Positions 41,993-52,239 of a stretch of 64,000 nucleotides of DNA are shown here, one piece after another. Source of the DNA: Pseudothauera nasutitermitis. Lineage in GTDB: Bacteria; Pseudomonadota; Gammaproteobacteria; Burkholderiales; Rhodocyclaceae. Positions within the stretch are counted from its first letter, which is position 1. Each line of letters opens with the position of its first letter. Made by a program: the position numbers and the translations under genes. A model generated the notes under the pieces. That model searched no databases. It was not told the DNA's origin and worked only from the letters and a program-made list of their open reading frames with translations. The DNA lies in NCBI RefSeq assembly GCF_004801295.1, contig NZ_SSOC01000008.1, positions 1 to 64,000 on the forward strand, written 5' to 3'.

Positions 41993-43263
41993 CAGCGGCC
42001 TCCCTGCTCACGCAGTCGCGCGAAATCCCGGCTGCGCGGGTCGGCATTGTTGTCGAAACGGCTCAACGGCACCGGCGTGCCGGCGGGCGCCTGCTGGGAG
42101 GACTGCGACTGGGCATCGGCGGCGGCGCCGGAAGCCTGCGCGCCAGCCTGCTGCATCAGCTTGTCGAGCGGCAGGAACAGCAGGTTGCCATTGCCCTTGG
42201 CGTCGATCATCACCTTGCTGGTGCTGGACAGCACGTTCTGCATGGTTTCCAGGTACAGGCGCTCGCGGGTCACCGCCGGCGCGCGGTTGTACTCGGTGAG
42301 GATCTGCTCGAAGCGCGAGGCCTCGCCCTCTGCGGCAGCGACCACGCGGTCGCGGTGGCCACGGGCTTCTTCCAGCAGGCGATCCGCCGTACCACGGGCA
42401 CGCGGGATCACGTTGTTGGCATAGGCTTCGCCCTCGTTCTTCTGGCGCTCGCGGTCCTGGCCGGCCTTCACCGCGTCATCGAACGCGGCCTGCACCTGCT
42501 CGGGCGGCTGGGCGTTCTGCATGGTCACGCGGCTGATCTGCACGCCGGTGTCGTAGCGGTCGAGGATCTGCTGCATCAGCGCCTGCGCGGACGCGGCGAT
42601 GTCCTCGCGGCCCTCGTAGAGCACGAAGTCCATGCGGCTGCGGCCGACGATCTGGCGCATCGCGGTCTCGGCGGCCTGGCCGACTGCCTCGTCCGGGAAG
42701 CGGTTGTTGAACAGGTAGTTCTCCGGGCTGTTCAGGATGTACTGCACGGCGAACTGGATGTTGATGATGTTCGCGTCGTCGGTGAGCATCAGCGCCTCGC
42801 GCAGCACGCGGTTGCGCTCGGCGCCGCGATACCCCACCTCGACGGTGCGCACACCGGTCAGGTCGACCACCTCGTGCGACTCGAACGGATACGGCAGACG
42901 CCAGCGCAGGCCGGGATCGGTGGTCTGCACATACTGCCCGAAACGCAGCACCACGCCGCGTTCGTTGGCGTTCACGATATAGAAGCCGCTGGCCAGCCAG
43001 ACCACCAGCAGCAGGATCAGCAGCACGCCGACGCCGCCGCCGAACTGCTTGAACGACACGTTGGGCATCTGCGGCCCGCCGCCATCGCCGCCGCCGTTCG
43101 GGCGCCGCCCGCCGCGCTTGCCGCCCAGCAGGCCGGAGAGCTTCTGATTGAAGTCCCGCCAGATGTCTTCGAGGTCCGGGGGACCCTGATTGTTGCCGCG
43201 GTTGCCTTGCCCGCGGTCGCCGTCGTTCCCCTGGTTGCCCCAGCGCGGATCGTTGAGTGACAT
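41992..43263 (-). CDS. hflK: HflK, membrane protease-regulating SPFH protein
   Basis: Partner of HflC (423 aa). A glycine- and asparagine-rich cytoplasmic N-terminus (DPRWGNQGNDGDRGQGN) precedes one membrane segment near residue 80 (VGVLLILLLVVWLASGFYIV), an SPFH domain (ERGVVLRFGQYVQTTDPGL, WRLPYPFESHEVVDL), a coiled coil and a glutamine/alanine-rich tail. ATG 43263 gives the usual MSLNDPRWG start; a GTG at 43281 that overlaps the hflX stop is an alternative. Confidence 0.95.
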   Translation of the reverse strand: MSLNDPRWGNQGNDGDRGQGNRGNNQGPPDLEDIWRDFNQKLSGLLGGKRGGRRPNGGGDGGGPQMPNVSFKQFGGGVGVLLILLLVVWLASGFYIVNANERGVVLRFGQYVQTTDPGLRWRLPYPFESHEVVDLTGVRTVEVGYRGAERNRVLREALMLTDDANIINIQFAVQYILNSPENYLFNNRFPDEAVGQAAETAMRQIVGRSRMDFVLYEGREDIAASAQALMQQILDRYDTGVQISRVTMQNAQPPEQVQAAFDDAVKAGQDRERQKNEGEAYANNVIPRARGTADRLLEEARGHRDRVVAAAEGEASRFEQILTEYNRAPAVTRERLYLETMQNVLSSTSKVMIDAKGNGNLLFLPLDKLMQQAGAQASGAAADAQSQSSQQAPAGTPVPLSRFDNNADPRSRDFARLREQGGR

Positions 43264-43277
43264 GAGTATGCCCGTAA

Positions 43278-44432
43278 TCACTTTTGTATGAATTCGATGT
43301 CTGGAGATATGGCGGAAGATGCCACCCGGGTCGGCAGCGCCGCCCCGTAGGAGCCCGCCGCCTCACCCAGCGCATCACGCAACAGGCCGAGGCCTTCACC
43401 CGTCCGGGCGCTCAAAAAAACGCGCCTGATTCTATCACAGTCGTCCCGCTCGACTGCCGCGGCGGCGTGGGTCAGGTCGATCTTGTTCCACACCAGGATC
43501 TGCGGCACGTCGGCGGCACCGATCTCGGCCAGCACCTGATTGACCGCCTCGATCTGCGCATCGCGATCCTCGCTCGCGGCATCCACCACATGCAGCAGCA
43601 GGTCCGCGCCGGCGGTCTCCTCCAGGGTGGCCTCGAAGGCGGCGACCAGCGCGTGCGGCAGATCACGGATGAATCCGACCGTGTCCGACAGCACAACGTT
43701 CCCGCCGCCGACGAAAAGTTTGCGCGAGGTGGTATCCAGCGTGGCGAACAACTGGTCCGCCGCATACGCGCCGGCCTTGGTCAGCGTGTTGAACAGCGTG
43801 GATTTGCCGGCGTTGGTGTAGCCCACCAGGGATACCGACAGCACGTCGCGGCGCTCGCGCTGGCGGCGGCGCGTCTGGCGCTGGCGACCGACCTGCTCGA
43901 GGCGCGTTTTCAGTGTCTTGACCCGGATGCCGAGCAGCCGGCGGTCGGTTTCCAACTGGGTTTCGCCCGGACCGCGCAGGCCGATGCCGCCCTTCTGGCG
44001 CTCCAGGTGGGTCCAGCCGCGCACCAGGCGCGTAGACAGATGCTGCAACTGGGCCAGCTCGACCTGCAGCTTGCCTTCGTGGCTGCGCGCGCGCAGCGCG
44101 AAGATGTCGAGGATCAGCGCGGTACGGTCGATCACCCGGCATTGCAGCGCACGCTCCAGATTGCGCTGCTGGGCAGGCGACAGGGCGTGGTTGAAGATCA
44201 CCAGATCGCCCGCGCTGGCGCGCAGCGCCTCGGCGATTTCCTCCACCTTGCCGCGCCCGGCGAACAGCGCCGGATCGGGCGCCGGCCTGCGCCCGCGCAC
44301 CACCGCCTGCACGGCGGCGCCGGCACTGGTGGTCAACAAGGTCAGTTCGGAAAGGCGCTCTTCGATGGCGCCCTGCCCCAGATCGAGCTGGACGAGCACC
44401 GCCCGCTCGCCGGACGAGGGTCTTTCAAACAT
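43278..44432 (-). CDS. hflX: GTPase HflX
   Basis: Ribosome-associated GTPase (384 aa) that splits stalled or heat-damaged 70S ribosomes. The N-terminal HflX domain (ELTLLTTSAGAAVQAVVRGR) is followed by a helical region (GGIGLRGPGETQLETDRR) and the G domain with G1 GYTNAGKST, G3 DTVGF and G4 NKID. The usual N-terminal length is kept. A perfect palindrome separates it from hfq. Confidence 0.96.
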   Translation of the reverse strand: MFERPSSGERAVLVQLDLGQGAIEERLSELTLLTTSAGAAVQAVVRGRRPAPDPALFAGRGKVEEIAEALRASAGDLVIFNHALSPAQQRNLERALQCRVIDRTALILDIFALRARSHEGKLQVELAQLQHLSTRLVRGWTHLERQKGGIGLRGPGETQLETDRRLLGIRVKTLKTRLEQVGRQRQTRRRQRERRDVLSVSLVGYTNAGKSTLFNTLTKAGAYAADQLFATLDTTSRKLFVGGGNVVLSDTVGFIRDLPHALVAAFEATLEETAGADLLLHVVDAASEDRDAQIEAVNQVLAEIGAADVPQILVWNKIDLTHAAAAVERDDCDRIRRVFLSARTGEGLGLLRDALGEAAGSYGAALPTRVASSAISPDIEFIQK

Positions 44433-44448
44433 GCGCTTCGGAAATCAG

Positions 44449-44470
44449 GCATCCGGCCCGGGCCGGATGC
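44449..44470 (-). terminator. Palindrome between hfq and hflX
   Basis: A 22-base perfect palindrome (GCATCCGGCCC and its complement) in the 50-base gap, 12 bases after the hfq stop. No T-run follows, so probably partial termination or message stabilisation. Confidence 0.4.
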
Positions 44471-44482
44471 CCGGCGGCCGGT

Positions 44483-44725
44483 TCAACCGTTGCCTTCCGC
44501 ATCCTGCTGCTGGATGGACACCGGACGGGCGGGCACCACGGTGGAGATGGCGTGCTTGTACACCATCTGGGTCACGGTGTTCTTGAGGAGCACGACGTAC
44601 TGGTCGAAGGATTCGATCTGCCCCTGCAGCTTGATACCGTTGACCAGATAGATGGACACCGGGACATGCTCGCGGCGCAGGGTGTTCAGGAACGGGTCTT
44701 GTAGAAGTTGCCCTTTGTTGCTCAT
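44483..44725 (-). CDS. hfq: RNA chaperone Hfq
   Basis: Sm-like hexameric protein (80 aa) that helps small RNAs pair with mRNAs. It begins [19 protein letters not shown]; the Sm1 motif is [20 protein letters not shown] and Sm2 [10 protein letters not shown]. The short acidic tail ends DAEGNG. An in-frame start 60 bases upstream would add an unlikely extension. It lies between der and hflX, the conserved order. Confidence 0.98.
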   Translation of the reverse strand: MSNKGQLLQDPFLNTLRREHVPVSIYLVNGIKLQGQIESFDQYVVLLKNTVTQMVYKHAISTVVPARPVSIQQQDAEGNG

Positions 44726-44762
44726 GCTTCGAACCTCGATTTCGGTGTTTTTTAGAATGTAA

Positions 44763-44807
44763 ATGATTTCTTGCTGCACCGCCACATGAGCGGTTTGGGG
44801 AAATCAT
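44763..44807. repeat. Dyad in the der-hfq gap
   Basis: ATGATTTC (44763-44770) and GAAATCAT (44800-44807) enclose a second dyad CCGC/GCGG. It lies 15 bases after the der stop and 37 before the hfq start, so it may be a der terminator or a structure in the hfq leader. Confidence 0.5.
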
Positions 44808-44821
44808 GGTGTGGATGAAAC

Positions 44822-46150
44822 TCAGCCCTTTTCGGCAAACGGATTGTGCGCGGTGCGGAACTGTATCCGCAAGGGCGTGCCCTGCAATTTGAACGCTTCG
44901 ATGAAGCCGTGTTCCAGGAAACGCACGTAGGAGGCCGGCACGTGCTCCAGCGCCGTGCCGTGGATGACCACCACCGGCGGGTTGCTGCCGCCCTGGTGGG
45001 CATAACGCAGCTTGGGCCGGAAGATGCCGTGGCGCGGCGGCGCCTGCTTGGCCAGCATGACCTGCAGGGCGCGCGTCAGACGCGGCGTGGACAGATTGGC
45101 CATGGCGGCGGCGTAGGCCGCATCCACCGACTTCATCAGCGCGCCGATGCCTTGCGTCTTCAGCGCGGAAACGTAGTGGAAGCGTGCGAAGCCGAGGAAG
45201 TTCAGCTTGCGGCCGATGTCGACCTTGATACGCTCGCGGCGGTAGTCGTCCACGTCGTCCCACTTGTTCACCGCCACCACCAGCGCGCGCCCGGAATCGA
45301 GCACGAAGCCGGCGATGTGGGCATCCTGCTCGGAGACGTCCTGCGCGGCGTCGAGCACCAGCACCACCACGTTGCATTGTTCGATGGCCTGCAGGGTCTT
45401 GATCACCGAAAACTTCTCGATGGCCTCGAAGACCTTGCCGCGCCGGCGCAGGCCGGCGGTGTCGATCAGCGTGTAGGGGCGTCCGCCGCGCTCGAACGGA
45501 ATGGCGATGGCGTCGCGCGTGGTGCCGGGCATGTCGAAGGCGATCACGCGCTCTTCGCCGAGCAGCGCATTGACCAGCGTCGACTTGCCCACGTTGGGCC
45601 GCCCGACGATGGCCACGCGCGGGCCGGCGTCGGCTTCCGCTTCGGCTTCTTCGTCCTGCGCGAAGGGCGCCAGCACGATGTCGACGAGCTGGCGCACGCC
45701 GTCGCCGTGGGCGGCGGACACCGGCAGCGGATCACCCAGGCCGAGCGCGTGGAAATCGGCCGCGACCAGCGCGCGCTCCATGCCCTCGGCCTTGTTCACC
45801 ACCAGATGCACGGGACGGCCGGCGCGCCGCAGGCGCGCGGCGATCTGCTCGTCGTGCGGCGTCAGGCCGCTACGCCCATCGACCAGGAACAGCAGCACGT
45901 CGGCCTCGGCGATGGCCTGTTCGGCCTGGCGCGCCATCTCGTGCAGGATGCCGTCCTTGGCGACGGGGTCGAAGCCGGCGGTATCGACCACCAGATACTT
46001 GCGCTCGCCGACCCGGCCGATGCCGTAGTGGCGGTCGCGGGTCAGCCCGGGCTGGTCCGCGACCAGCGCGTCGCGCGTCTTGGTCAGGCGGTTGAACAGG
46101 GTCGATTTGCCGACGTTGGGACGGCCGACCAGAACGATGGTGGGATTCAC
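44822..46150 (-). CDS. der: GTPase Der (EngA)
   Basis: Essential GTPase with two tandem G domains (442 aa) needed for 50S ribosome assembly. Both P-loops read GRPNVGKST (about residues 8 and 182), with DTAGF and DTAGL G3 motifs and two NKxE/NKWD G4 motifs, followed by the KH-like domain. It sits 15 bases after bamB. Confidence 0.97.
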   Translation of the reverse strand: MNPTIVLVGRPNVGKSTLFNRLTKTRDALVADQPGLTRDRHYGIGRVGERKYLVVDTAGFDPVAKDGILHEMARQAEQAIAEADVLLFLVDGRSGLTPHDEQIAARLRRAGRPVHLVVNKAEGMERALVAADFHALGLGDPLPVSAAHGDGVRQLVDIVLAPFAQDEEAEAEADAGPRVAIVGRPNVGKSTLVNALLGEERVIAFDMPGTTRDAIAIPFERGGRPYTLIDTAGLRRRGKVFEAIEKFSVIKTLQAIEQCNVVVLVLDAAQDVSEQDAHIAGFVLDSGRALVVAVNKWDDVDDYRRERIKVDIGRKLNFLGFARFHYVSALKTQGIGALMKSVDAAYAAAMANLSTPRLTRALQVMLAKQAPPRHGIFRPKLRYAHQGGSNPPVVVIHGTALEHVPASYVRFLEHGFIEAFKLQGTPLRIQFRTAHNPFAEKG

Positions 46151-46165
46151 GCCTTGCCTTGCCGG

Positions 46166-47308
46166 TCAGCGGACTTCATAGGCCTGCAGATCGCCTTCGC
46201 GGGTCTGCACGACGAAGCCCTGGCCGAGACGCTGGGGATCGGCGATCACCGCGCCGGAACCAGCGCGCGTACGTGCCGCGAAACGGCCATCCTCGCGGCG
46301 CAGGGCGTGCACATAGCCCTCCAGATCGCCGACCACCACGTAATCGCCGACCACCAGCGGGCGCGACACCGCGCGCCGCGCCAGGGCGTCCTGTTTCCAC
46401 ACGCTGGCGCCGTTGAAGGCATCCAGCGCGTGCACGGCGTTGGCCTCGTCGGTGAGGAATACGAAACGCACGTCGCGGTCCATGCCTACGCTGCTGGAAA
46501 AATCACGCGACCACAGCGGGTTGCCGTTGGTGGCGTCGAAGCAGGAGGCGCGCCCCTGGAAGGTCACCGCGCAGATCTCGCGGCGGCCGAACACCGGCGT
46601 GCCGGCCACGTCGGCCACCCGCTCCAGTTCCGTGGAGCCGCGCGGCGTGGCCACGGTGAGCTCCCACAGTTCGCCGCCATTGTTCAGGTTGATCGCCGCC
46701 AGCTTGCCGCCGGGGAAGCCCGCCAGCGCCACGCCCTCTTCCAGCGCCACACCCGCGTAGGAGCGCAGGGCGAGCGGCGGAGTGTTGCGCTGATAGACCC
46801 AGCGGCGCGCGCCGTCGGCCGGCGACAGGGCGATCAGCCGGCTGTCGGAGGCACGCAGCACCACCGCCGCGGCGGACACTGCGGGCGGGGCCAGCACCTC
46901 GGCGCCCACCGGCACGCGCCAGCGTTCGCTGCCGTTGGCCGCGTCCAGCGCGATGGCCTCGCCGGCCGCACTCACCACCACGACCAGCTTGCCGTCGCTG
47001 CCCACCCCGGCGGACAGCCCCTTGCCCACGCCCACCGACCACTGCGCGCGGCCGCCTTCGTAGCGCGCCACGGTGCCGCCATTGGAGGCCGCATAGACGC
47101 TGTCTCCCACCACGGCGGGCTGGAACACGTAGGGGCCAGACGCGCCCACGCGGGCCGACCACAGCGGACGCAGTTCGGCGGAGGGTTGGAAGGACACCAG
47201 TTCCGCCGGCTTGGGCGCGGAGCTGGCGAAGGGGTTCAGCGAGGAGCAGCCGGTACTCAGCACGGCCGTGGCAGCAACGGCGAGCAGCAGAAGACGGTTC
47301 GCGGACAT
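46166..47308 (-). CDS. bamB: Outer-membrane protein assembly lipoprotein BamB
   Basis: Beta-propeller lipoprotein (380 aa) of the BAM complex. The signal peptide ends in a lipobox (LSTGCSS, lipidated C21). PQQ-like blade repeats such as GERWRVPVGAEV- and SAGVGSDGKLVVVVSAAGE-type segments recur along the chain. It follows the yfgM-like gene by 5 bases, in the conserved hisS-yfgM-bamB-der order. Confidence 0.95.
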   Translation of the reverse strand: MSANRLLLLAVAATAVLSTGCSSLNPFASSAPKPAELVSFQPSAELRPLWSARVGASGPYVFQPAVVGDSVYAASNGGTVARYEGGRAQWSVGVGKGLSAGVGSDGKLVVVVSAAGEAIALDAANGSERWRVPVGAEVLAPPAVSAAAVVLRASDSRLIALSPADGARRWVYQRNTPPLALRSYAGVALEEGVALAGFPGGKLAAINLNNGGELWELTVATPRGSTELERVADVAGTPVFGRREICAVTFQGRASCFDATNGNPLWSRDFSSSVGMDRDVRFVFLTDEANAVHALDAFNGASVWKQDALARRAVSRPLVVGDYVVVGDLEGYVHALRREDGRFAARTRAGSGAVIADPQRLGQGFVVQTREGDLQAYEVR

Positions 47309-47313
47309 CGGGT

Positions 47314-47958
47314 TCAGCCCTCCAGGCCTTCGAGTTTGACGCGCACCACTTCGCGCAGGGTATCGGCGCCTTGCCCGGCGTTGGCGAGCAGATCGACGGC
47401 GCTCTGGTAGGCGGCGCGCGCTTCGGCGGCCTTGCCCTGGGCGGCCAGCACGTCGCCCTTGAGGTCGGCGAAGCGCGCCTGCAAGGGCGCGGCGGCCGGC
47501 GCCTGCAGGCGGGCCAGCGCCTCGTCCAGCTTGCCGTCCTCCAGCAGCACGGTGGCCAGGCGCAGGCGCGCCAGATCGCGCAGGGCGGGATCGTCACCGC
47601 GGTCGGCGGCCCATTCCAGATGGGCGCGCGCGTTGGCCAGATCGTCGCGGCCAAAGTGCACGCTGGCCGACAGCAGCGCCGCCAGTTGCGCGTAGGCAGT
47701 GCCGCCGTAGCCGCTGATCAGCTGCCCGGTGGCCTCGCGCGCCTTCTGCGTGTCGCCGCGCTCGGCGGCCAGCTGGACTTCATAGTAGAGCACGCCGGCC
47801 TCGGCGGCCTGCTTGCCCTGGTACCACTTCCAGCCCTGCCAGCCCACGGCCGCCACCGCCGCGGCGGTGATCAGCGCGGTCACCAGGTTGCCGTACTGCT
47901 GCCACCAGGCCTTGAGTTCGGAAATCTGTTCCTGCTCTTCCAGGTCATACACTGCCAT
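47314..47958 (-). CDS. YfgM-like tetratricopeptide membrane protein
   Basis: The 214 aa begin [19 protein letters not shown], followed by one membrane segment ([19 protein letters not shown], residues 25-43) and a periplasmic tetratricopeptide-like region. YfgM family proteins associate with the SecYEG translocon and periplasmic chaperones. It overlaps the end of hisS by 14 bases. Confidence 0.92.
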   Translation of the reverse strand: MAVYDLEEQEQISELKAWWQQYGNLVTALITAAAVAAVGWQGWKWYQGKQAAEAGVLYYEVQLAAERGDTQKAREATGQLISGYGGTAYAQLAALLSASVHFGRDDLANARAHLEWAADRGDDPALRDLARLRLATVLLEDGKLDEALARLQAPAAAPLQARFADLKGDVLAAQGKAAEARAAYQSAVDLLANAGQGADTLREVVRVKLEGLEG

Positions 47959-49246
47959 CGTCGTTCTCTTCCTCAGTAAACAGGAGTCCGGCCACCGCCT
48001 CGGGCAGGTCGTCGAGCGCGATGCGCTGCTGCCCGCCCGGGCCTCGCAACGGCTTCAGGCCGATCTCGCCCGCAGCCGCCTCATCCTCGCCGATCACCAG
48101 CGCCACCGCGGCGCCGCTGGCATCGGCCTTCTTCATCTGCGACTTGAAGCTGCCGTCGCCACAGTGCAGCAGCACCGCGAAGCCGTGGCCACGCAGCGCC
48201 TCGGCGGCGCGGAAGGCCAGACGGCGCGCCGCCTCGCCCAGGTGCACCACATACGCGTCGGGCTCGGCGCGCTCGGCCTCGCCGCCGGATTCGCGCCACA
48301 GCGCGAGCAGGCGCTCCACGCCCATGGCGAAACCGGCGGCCGGCGCGGGTTTGCCGCCGAGCTGCTCGATCAGCCCGTCGTAGCGCCCGCCGGCGCACAC
48401 CGTGCCCTGCGCGCCCAGGCGCGTGGTGACCCATTCGAACACGGTGCGGTTGTAGTAATCCAGCCCGCGCACCAGACGGTGATTGATGCGGAAAGGGATG
48501 CCGGCATCCTTGACCAGTTGCTGCACCACCCCGAAATGCGCGCGCGACTCCTCGCCGAGATAGTCGGCCAGGCGCGGCGCGGCTTCCACCAGATCCTGCA
48601 GGTCGGGATTCTTGGTATCGAGGATGCGCAGCGGATTGGTGTACAGCCGGCGCTTGCCGTCCTCGTCGAGGCGCTCCTGGTGCTGTTCCAGATAGGCGAT
48701 CAGCGCGGCGCGGTGCGCGGCACGCTCTTCGGCGGAGCCCAGCGAGTTCAGTTCCAGGCTGACGTCTTCCAGGCCGAGGTCGTCCCACAGGCGCGCGCAC
48801 ATGATGATCAGTTCGGCGTCGATGTCCGGCCCGGCGAAGCCGAGGGCTTCCACGCCGATCTGGTGGAACTGGCGGTAGCGCCCCTTCTGCGGGCGCTCGT
48901 GGCGGAACATCGGGCCATGGTAGTACAGGCGCTGCGGACCGCCGCCGGCGATCAGGTTGTGCTGGATGGTGGCTCGCACGCAGGACGCCGTGCCTTCCGG
49001 GCGCAGGGTCAGGTGCTCGCCGTTGAGCGCGTCCTCGAAGGAGTACATCTCCTTCTCGACGATGTCGGTGACTTCGCCGATGGCACGCTTGAATAGCGGC
49101 GTGGGCTCGACGATGGGCATGCGGATCGGCCGGTAGCCGTAGCCGCGCAACCAGTCGCGCACGATGTCCTCGAAGTGTTCCCAGGCTTCCGCCTCGTCGG
49201 GCAGGATGTCGTTCATCCCGCGCACGGCCTGCAGGGTTTTGCTCAT
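47945..49246 (-). CDS. hisS: Histidyl-tRNA synthetase
   Basis: Class II aminoacyl-tRNA synthetase (433 aa). Start [17 protein letters not shown]; motif 2 [20 protein letters not shown] and [20 protein letters not shown]; histidine-specific loops [17 protein letters not shown] and [17 protein letters not shown]; a C-terminal anticodon-binding domain. ATG 49246 shares 4 bases (ATGA) with the ispG stop; the longer in-frame extension lies inside ispG and is not real. Confidence 0.97.
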   Translation of the reverse strand: MSKTLQAVRGMNDILPDEAEAWEHFEDIVRDWLRGYGYRPIRMPIVEPTPLFKRAIGEVTDIVEKEMYSFEDALNGEHLTLRPEGTASCVRATIQHNLIAGGGPQRLYYHGPMFRHERPQKGRYRQFHQIGVEALGFAGPDIDAELIIMCARLWDDLGLEDVSLELNSLGSAEERAAHRAALIAYLEQHQERLDEDGKRRLYTNPLRILDTKNPDLQDLVEAAPRLADYLGEESRAHFGVVQQLVKDAGIPFRINHRLVRGLDYYNRTVFEWVTTRLGAQGTVCAGGRYDGLIEQLGGKPAPAAGFAMGVERLLALWRESGGEAERAEPDAYVVHLGEAARRLAFRAAEALRGHGFAVLLHCGDGSFKSQMKKADASGAAVALVIGEDEAAAGEIGLKPLRGPGGQQRIALDDLPEAVAGLLFTEEENDDGSV

Positions 49247-50517
49247 GTTCTCGATGCTCGCGGGTCCTGGCCCGCCTTGCGGGTGTATCGGGTGGCCACG
49301 TAGTTGTCCACGATGGCCCTGAATTCCTCGGCGATGTTCGCGCCGCGCAGCGTGGCGACCTTCTCGCCGTCCACGAACACCGGCGCGGCCGGCGATTCGC
49401 CGGTGCCGGGCAGCGAGATGCCGATGTTGGCATGCTTGCTTTCGCCCGGACCATTGACCACACAGCCCATCACCGCCAGCGTCATGTTCTCCACGCCGTC
49501 GTACTGCTCGCGCCATACCGGCATCTGCTCGCGCACGTAGCGCTGGATGCCGTCCGCCAGTTCCTGGAAGAAGGTGCTGGTGGTGCGCCCGCAGCCGGGA
49601 CAGGCGGTGACCATCGGCGTGAATGCGCGCAGCCCCATGGTCTGCAGGATTTCCTGCGCGACGATGACTTCCTGCGTGCGGTTGCCGTTGGGCTCCGGCG
49701 TCAGTGAAATGCGGATGGTGTCGCCGATGCCTTCCTGCAGCAGCACGGAGAGCGCGGCGGTGGAAGCGACAATGCCCTTGGAGCCCATGCCGGCCTCGGT
49801 GAGCCCGAGGTGCAGCGGATAGTCGCAGCGCGCGGCCAGGTCGCGGTACACGGAGATCAGGTCCTGCACGCTGGAGACCTTGGCCGACAGGATGATGCGG
49901 TCGCCCGGCAGGCCGTACTCCTCGGCCTTGGCGGCGGACTCCAGCGCGGACACCACCAGCGCCTCGCGCATCACCGCGCCGGCATCGAGCGGTTCGGCGC
50001 GCCCGGCGTTCTCGTCCATGATGCGCGCGAGCACGGACTGGTCCAGGCTGCCCCAGTTCACCCCGATGCGCACCGGTTTGTCGTAGCGGCAGGCCAGTTC
50101 GACGATGGCGGCGAACTGTGGGTCGCGCTTGGCGCCGGCGCCGACGTTGCCCGGATTGATGCGGAACTTGGCGAGCGCCTCGGCGCAGGCCGGGAAATCG
50201 GTGAGCAGCTTGTGGCCGTTGTAATGGAAGTCGCCGATCAGCGGCACGTCCATGTTGAGTGCCAGCAGGCGGTCGCGGATGTGCGGCACGGCCTGGGCAG
50301 CGGCTTCGTTGTTGACCGTGATGCGCACGATCTCGGAACCGGCGCGGGCCAGTTCGGCGATCTGCATGGCGGTGCCGAGCACGTCGGCGGTGTCGGTGTT
50401 GGTCATCGACTGCACCACCACCGGCGCGTCGGCGCCCACCGCCACGCGCCCGATGCGGACCAGGCGGGTGCGATGGCGCGGACGCGCGCCGAACGGGCGG
50501 ACGGAAGAATCGCTCAT
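49243..50517 (-). CDS. ispG: 4-hydroxy-3-methylbut-2-en-1-yl diphosphate synthase
   Basis: Iron-sulfur enzyme of the MEP isoprenoid pathway, converting MEcPP to HMBPP (424 aa). TIM-barrel part from [28 protein letters not shown]; the [4Fe-4S] cysteines in TACPGCGRT and [11 protein letters not shown]. It includes a roughly 40-residue insert around GVENMTL typical of proteobacterial forms. 13 bases after rodZ. Confidence 0.97.
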   Translation of the reverse strand: MSDSSVRPFGARPRHRTRLVRIGRVAVGADAPVVVQSMTNTDTADVLGTAMQIAELARAGSEIVRITVNNEAAAQAVPHIRDRLLALNMDVPLIGDFHYNGHKLLTDFPACAEALAKFRINPGNVGAGAKRDPQFAAIVELACRYDKPVRIGVNWGSLDQSVLARIMDENAGRAEPLDAGAVMREALVVSALESAAKAEEYGLPGDRIILSAKVSSVQDLISVYRDLAARCDYPLHLGLTEAGMGSKGIVASTAALSVLLQEGIGDTIRISLTPEPNGNRTQEVIVAQEILQTMGLRAFTPMVTACPGCGRTTSTFFQELADGIQRYVREQMPVWREQYDGVENMTLAVMGCVVNGPGESKHANIGISLPGTGESPAAPVFVDGEKVATLRGANIAEEFRAIVDNYVATRYTRKAGQDPRASRT

Positions 50518-50530
50518 AAACCGTCGTCCC

Positions 50531-51433
50531 TCACTGCACCGTCAGGCGGGCGACGCTGACCCGGGTATGCGGCGCCAGGTCCACCGGTTGCCCATCGTGC
50601 AGCAGGCGGACCTCGCGTGCGTTGCCGATCACCAAAGCGAACGGCGCTTCGCCGCGCACGACGCGCTGCTCGCCGGCACGGCCGATGCCGGTGCCCACCA
50701 CGTTGTTGGCATGATCGCGCACTTCGTACCAGGATTCGCCCTGGAAACGCAGTTCGATCGTCGAACCGCCGGCCGCCGGCGCCTCGGCCGTTGCGGCTGG
50801 TGCCACGGGGGCCGCTTGTGGCGTTTCCACGGCGGCGGCCGGCCCCGGCGTCTCGGCCGGCGTCTCATTCTCGGGCAATGGTTCAACCTGCACGCCGGCG
50901 GGCTGCGGATCGTTCTCCGAAATCGGCGGGAACAGCGGCTCGGCGCCGCCCTCTTCGAGCGGGACGATCTGCGGCGCGGCGATGTCCGCCGGATCGGGCG
51001 TCTGGAACCAGTCGAAGTACCAGCCGGCAAGCACCACCAGCAGCAGGCCGAAGGCCACCAGCGCGATCGGCGTGGACGACATCTGCCGCTCGCCGCCGGC
51101 GTTGGGCATCACTCCTTCGGCATTGGAGACCGGCGACAGCTCGACGCGCGCCGGCGCCGCCTTGCCCGGGGCCACCGCCTCGACCAGGGGCTCGGCATCG
51201 ATGCCGAGCAGGCGCGCGTAATTGCGCACGAAGCCGCGCACGAAGGCGGGGCCTGGCAAAAGATCGAAGCGGCCGGCTTCCATGGCCTCGATCTGCCGCA
51301 CGCCGAGCTTCAGCATCTGTGCGACATTGGCCACGGTCAGCCCGCGCGCCTCGCGCGCGCAGCGCAGAATCTCGCCCGGTGCGGGGCCTTCTGCCGGGCC
51401 GTCGTGCTCGTACTGCTGGCTCGCATCACTCAT
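50531..51433 (-). CDS. rodZ: Cytoskeleton protein RodZ
   Basis: Links MreB to the membrane to keep rod shape. The 300 aa have a cytoplasmic helix-turn-helix of the Xre type ([20 protein letters not shown], residues 23-42, then [20 protein letters not shown]), one membrane segment ([18 protein letters not shown], about 122-139), a proline/alanine-rich periplasmic linker and a C-terminal beta domain (DUF4115; [17 protein letters not shown]). Start overlaps pilW by 4 bases. Confidence 0.93.
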   Translation of the reverse strand: MSDASQQYEHDGPAEGPAPGEILRCAREARGLTVANVAQMLKLGVRQIEAMEAGRFDLLPGPAFVRGFVRNYARLLGIDAEPLVEAVAPGKAAPARVELSPVSNAEGVMPNAGGERQMSSTPIALVAFGLLLVVLAGWYFDWFQTPDPADIAAPQIVPLEEGGAEPLFPPISENDPQPAGVQVEPLPENETPAETPGPAAAVETPQAAPVAPAATAEAPAAGGSTIELRFQGESWYEVRDHANNVVGTGIGRAGEQRVVRGEAPFALVIGNAREVRLLHDGQPVDLAPHTRVSVARLTVQ

Positions 51434-52239
51434 TCAAAACGTCCCTGCTGCATGAGTCCGTACTGGGGGGAATCGGCAAAACGGCTGCGCAACTGCGCAG
51501 CGTAGCTGGCCTCGGCGTCGTGGTTGCCCAGGCGGCGTTCGGTGCGCAGGCCGAGCCAGACGGTCTCCGGCGTCGGCTCGCTCTGTTGGTGCAGGCGCAC
51601 CAGATAGATCCGCGCGCTGCCGTAGTCGCCCTTGCGATAGGCGATGGCGGCCAGTTCGAACAGGGCCTGGACATTGCTCGGGTCGGCGTCGACGGCACGC
51701 AGGAAGGCCTGCTCCGCGGCGGCCTGATCTCCCTTGCGCAGATGGCACAGCCCGGCGTTGGTGTGGGGTCGCGTGGGCACGCGGTAGTAGGGATTGCGCG
51801 CGGCCAGCGCCAGACGCTCCAGCCCTTCGGCCTCGCGCCCGCGCAGGCACAGGAACCAGCCGTAGCTGTTGTTGAATTCCGGGTCGCCGGGGGCCTGGCG
51901 CAGCGCGCGCGAGAGACTTTCCTCGGCCTTGGCGAAATCCTCGACGAACATGAACACCAGCCCGCGCAGGTGGAAGGCCGGCGCGTAGCTGGCATCGTCC
52001 TGCAGGGCGATCTGCGCTTCGTCGAGGGCGATGTCGAAGCGCCCCAGCTGCAGGTAGGCCATGCCCAGTTCGACGTGCGCCTTGGCGCGCGCCTCGGCGG
52101 CCGTGGCCGGCGTCAGGTCGGAGATCGGGCGGTCGGCGGCGGGCGAACTGCCGCCGATCGAACCGCCCGGCGTGGTGGCGCAGGCGGCCAGCGTCAGGGC
52201 CAGCATGGCGGCGGCCAGCTTCGCGGCAAAGCGCATCAT
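51430..52239 (-). CDS. pilW: Type IV pilus biogenesis/stability lipoprotein PilW (PilF)
   Basis: Tetratricopeptide lipoprotein (269 aa) needed for assembly of the PilQ secretin. Lipobox [10 protein letters not shown] (lipidated C20), then about six TPR units, for example [20 protein letters not shown]. Overlaps rlmN by 4 bases. The location between rlmN and rodZ is typical. Confidence 0.94.
   Translation of the reverse strand: MMRFAAKLAAAMLALTLAACATTPGGSIGGSSPAADRPISDLTPATAAEARAKAHVELGMAYLQLGRFDIALDEAQIALQDDASYAPAFHLRGLVFMFVEDFAKAEESLSRALRQAPGDPEFNNSYGWFLCLRGREAEGLERLALAARNPYYRVPTRPHTNAGLCHLRKGDQAAAEQAFLRAVDADPSNVQALFELAAIAYRKGDYGSARIYLVRLHQQSEPTPETVWLGLRTERRLGNHDAEASYAAQLRSRFADSPQYGLMQQGRFE

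Noticed and set aside
44846-47410. 854-codon open frame antisense to der and bamB
   Set aside because: Covers two conserved genes in antisense and shows no domain.
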